NCBI RefSeq assembly: GCF_017995835.1
Contig: NZ_JAGOID010000009.1
Coordinates: 1-53,669, forward strand
DNA: 53,669 nucleotides
Reading direction: 5' to 3'
Origin: Amaricoccus sp.
GTDB taxonomy: Bacteria > Pseudomonadota > Alphaproteobacteria > Rhodobacterales > Rhodobacteraceae
The position numbers and the translations under genes were made by a program. The notes below the pieces were generated by a model, which worked only from the letters and a program-made list of their open reading frames with translations, made no database searches and had not been told where the DNA came from. Shown one piece after another: positions 53,391 to 53,669 of this stretch. Each line of letters opens with the position of its first letter. Within the stretch, counting starts at the first letter, position 1.

Positions 53391-53669
53391 TGGCAACGGT
53401 CTCGGCGGCGACGCGCGCCGTCGGAACCTTGCATGGCCGAGTGATACCGGCGGGCTCATGAAACGACTCGCGGACCTTTTTGACCTTTAACACTTTTATC
53501 GTGTGTATTCCGATAGTTACTAGGCTATCACGCGTGTTAGCCCGTGTTGCGCCGAGTGGACTGGTAGACTCGCCGGTATGATACCCTCGCTGAGCCTGCG
53601 GATCCTGCGGGGGCCGGCCGGATCGCCGCCCGCGCGTCCCACTATCGGAACTTCCGGTCGACCTACTCC
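53391..53669. other. Gene-free right edge of the window
   Basis: Apart from repeat copy D, no gene is recognisable. The last 88 bases past the repeat have open frames on the plus strand (one reads RIAARASHYRNF) that might belong to a truncated or continuing gene, but they are too short to identify. Confidence 0.4.
53442..53581 (-). repeat. Dispersed ~135-bp repeat, copy D (full length, inverted)
   Basis: Complete copy in the opposite orientation: 134 bp from TACCGGCGGGCTCATG to ACTCGCCGGTA, flanked on both sides by TGA (TCA in repeat orientation). The interior matches copy C closely, including the ACAC-GATAAAA-GTGT segment. The central hairpin uses different bases (GATAG/CTATC). It lies about 50 bases upstream of the Mo-box-like site. 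Confidence 0.9.

Noticed and set aside
53428-53490. A micro-ORF MKRLADLF... conserved at the end of all four repeat copies
   Set aside because: There is no ribosome site, the frame diverges after eight codons and ends at different places. Conservation is explained by the repeat DNA itself.

Overview
The window is about 70% G+C and has the gene content and synteny of an alphaproteobacterium, most like the Rhodobacterales. Pointers are the bactofilin/M23 peptidase pair beside bcp and queA, a FixJ-type two-component set, a class I PHA synthase, a YcaD-type MFS carrier and an iol cluster carrying a small two-helix protein gene between iolE and iolB. The taxonomy is inference; there is no rRNA or tRNA gene to anchor it. 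Genes are tightly packed, often with 1-4 bp stop/start overlaps.

Layout. 0.3-9.2 kb: a large MscS-type channel, then divergently a sensor kinase, a FixJ-like regulator, a lone receiver, a small DUF1269-like protein, a periplasmic sulfatase and a periplasmic HAD phosphatase. 9.5-11.6 kb: DUF924 protein, cupin and a divergent LysR regulator. 11.7-19.4 kb: myo-inositol catabolism on the minus strand (mmsA, then iolC, iolD, iolE, a small membrane protein, iolB). iolC, iolD, iolB and mmsA are intact, but iolE has lost about 100 codons plus its frame, and three further genes between mmsA and iolC survive only as end fragments. 19.5-23.3 kb: LysR regulator, phaC, DUF2189 membrane protein. 23.4-31.4 kb: bactofilin, M23 peptidase, bcp, queA, a secreted alpha/beta hydrolase, MFS carrier, second DUF924 protein and lpd. 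31.4-34.1 kb: a decayed FtsX/small exported protein locus and phoA. 34.2-40.6 kb: an oxidative L-fucose pathway with an RbsABC-type transporter. 40.7-49.3 kb: a cell-envelope hydrolase island with an outer-membrane porin, a lipoprotein, secreted MetX-like and tandem-fused alpha/beta hydrolases, and a divergent hydrolase with a Pro/Lys-rich tail. 49.3-49.6 kb: a hairpin-dense spacer. 49.6-53.3 kb: trmO, a Mop-type molbindin and a BtuCDF/MolABC-type importer behind a Mo-box-like palindrome, probably molybdate or tungstate uptake.

The strongest unexplained signal is a dispersed noncoding repeat of about 135 bp found four times (63-186, 9372-9496, 31686-31826, 53442-53581, the last inverted). The two full copies have imperfect terminal inverted repeats (TACCGGCGRG...) and are flanked by the same TCA triplet. 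One copy lies exactly where a permease gene is truncated and supplies the last codons and stop of the gene on its other side; another ends on the stop codon of a DUF924 gene. This suggests a MITE-like element that marks or causes rearrangement. Together with the eroded iol genes it points to active gene loss by deletion in this segment.
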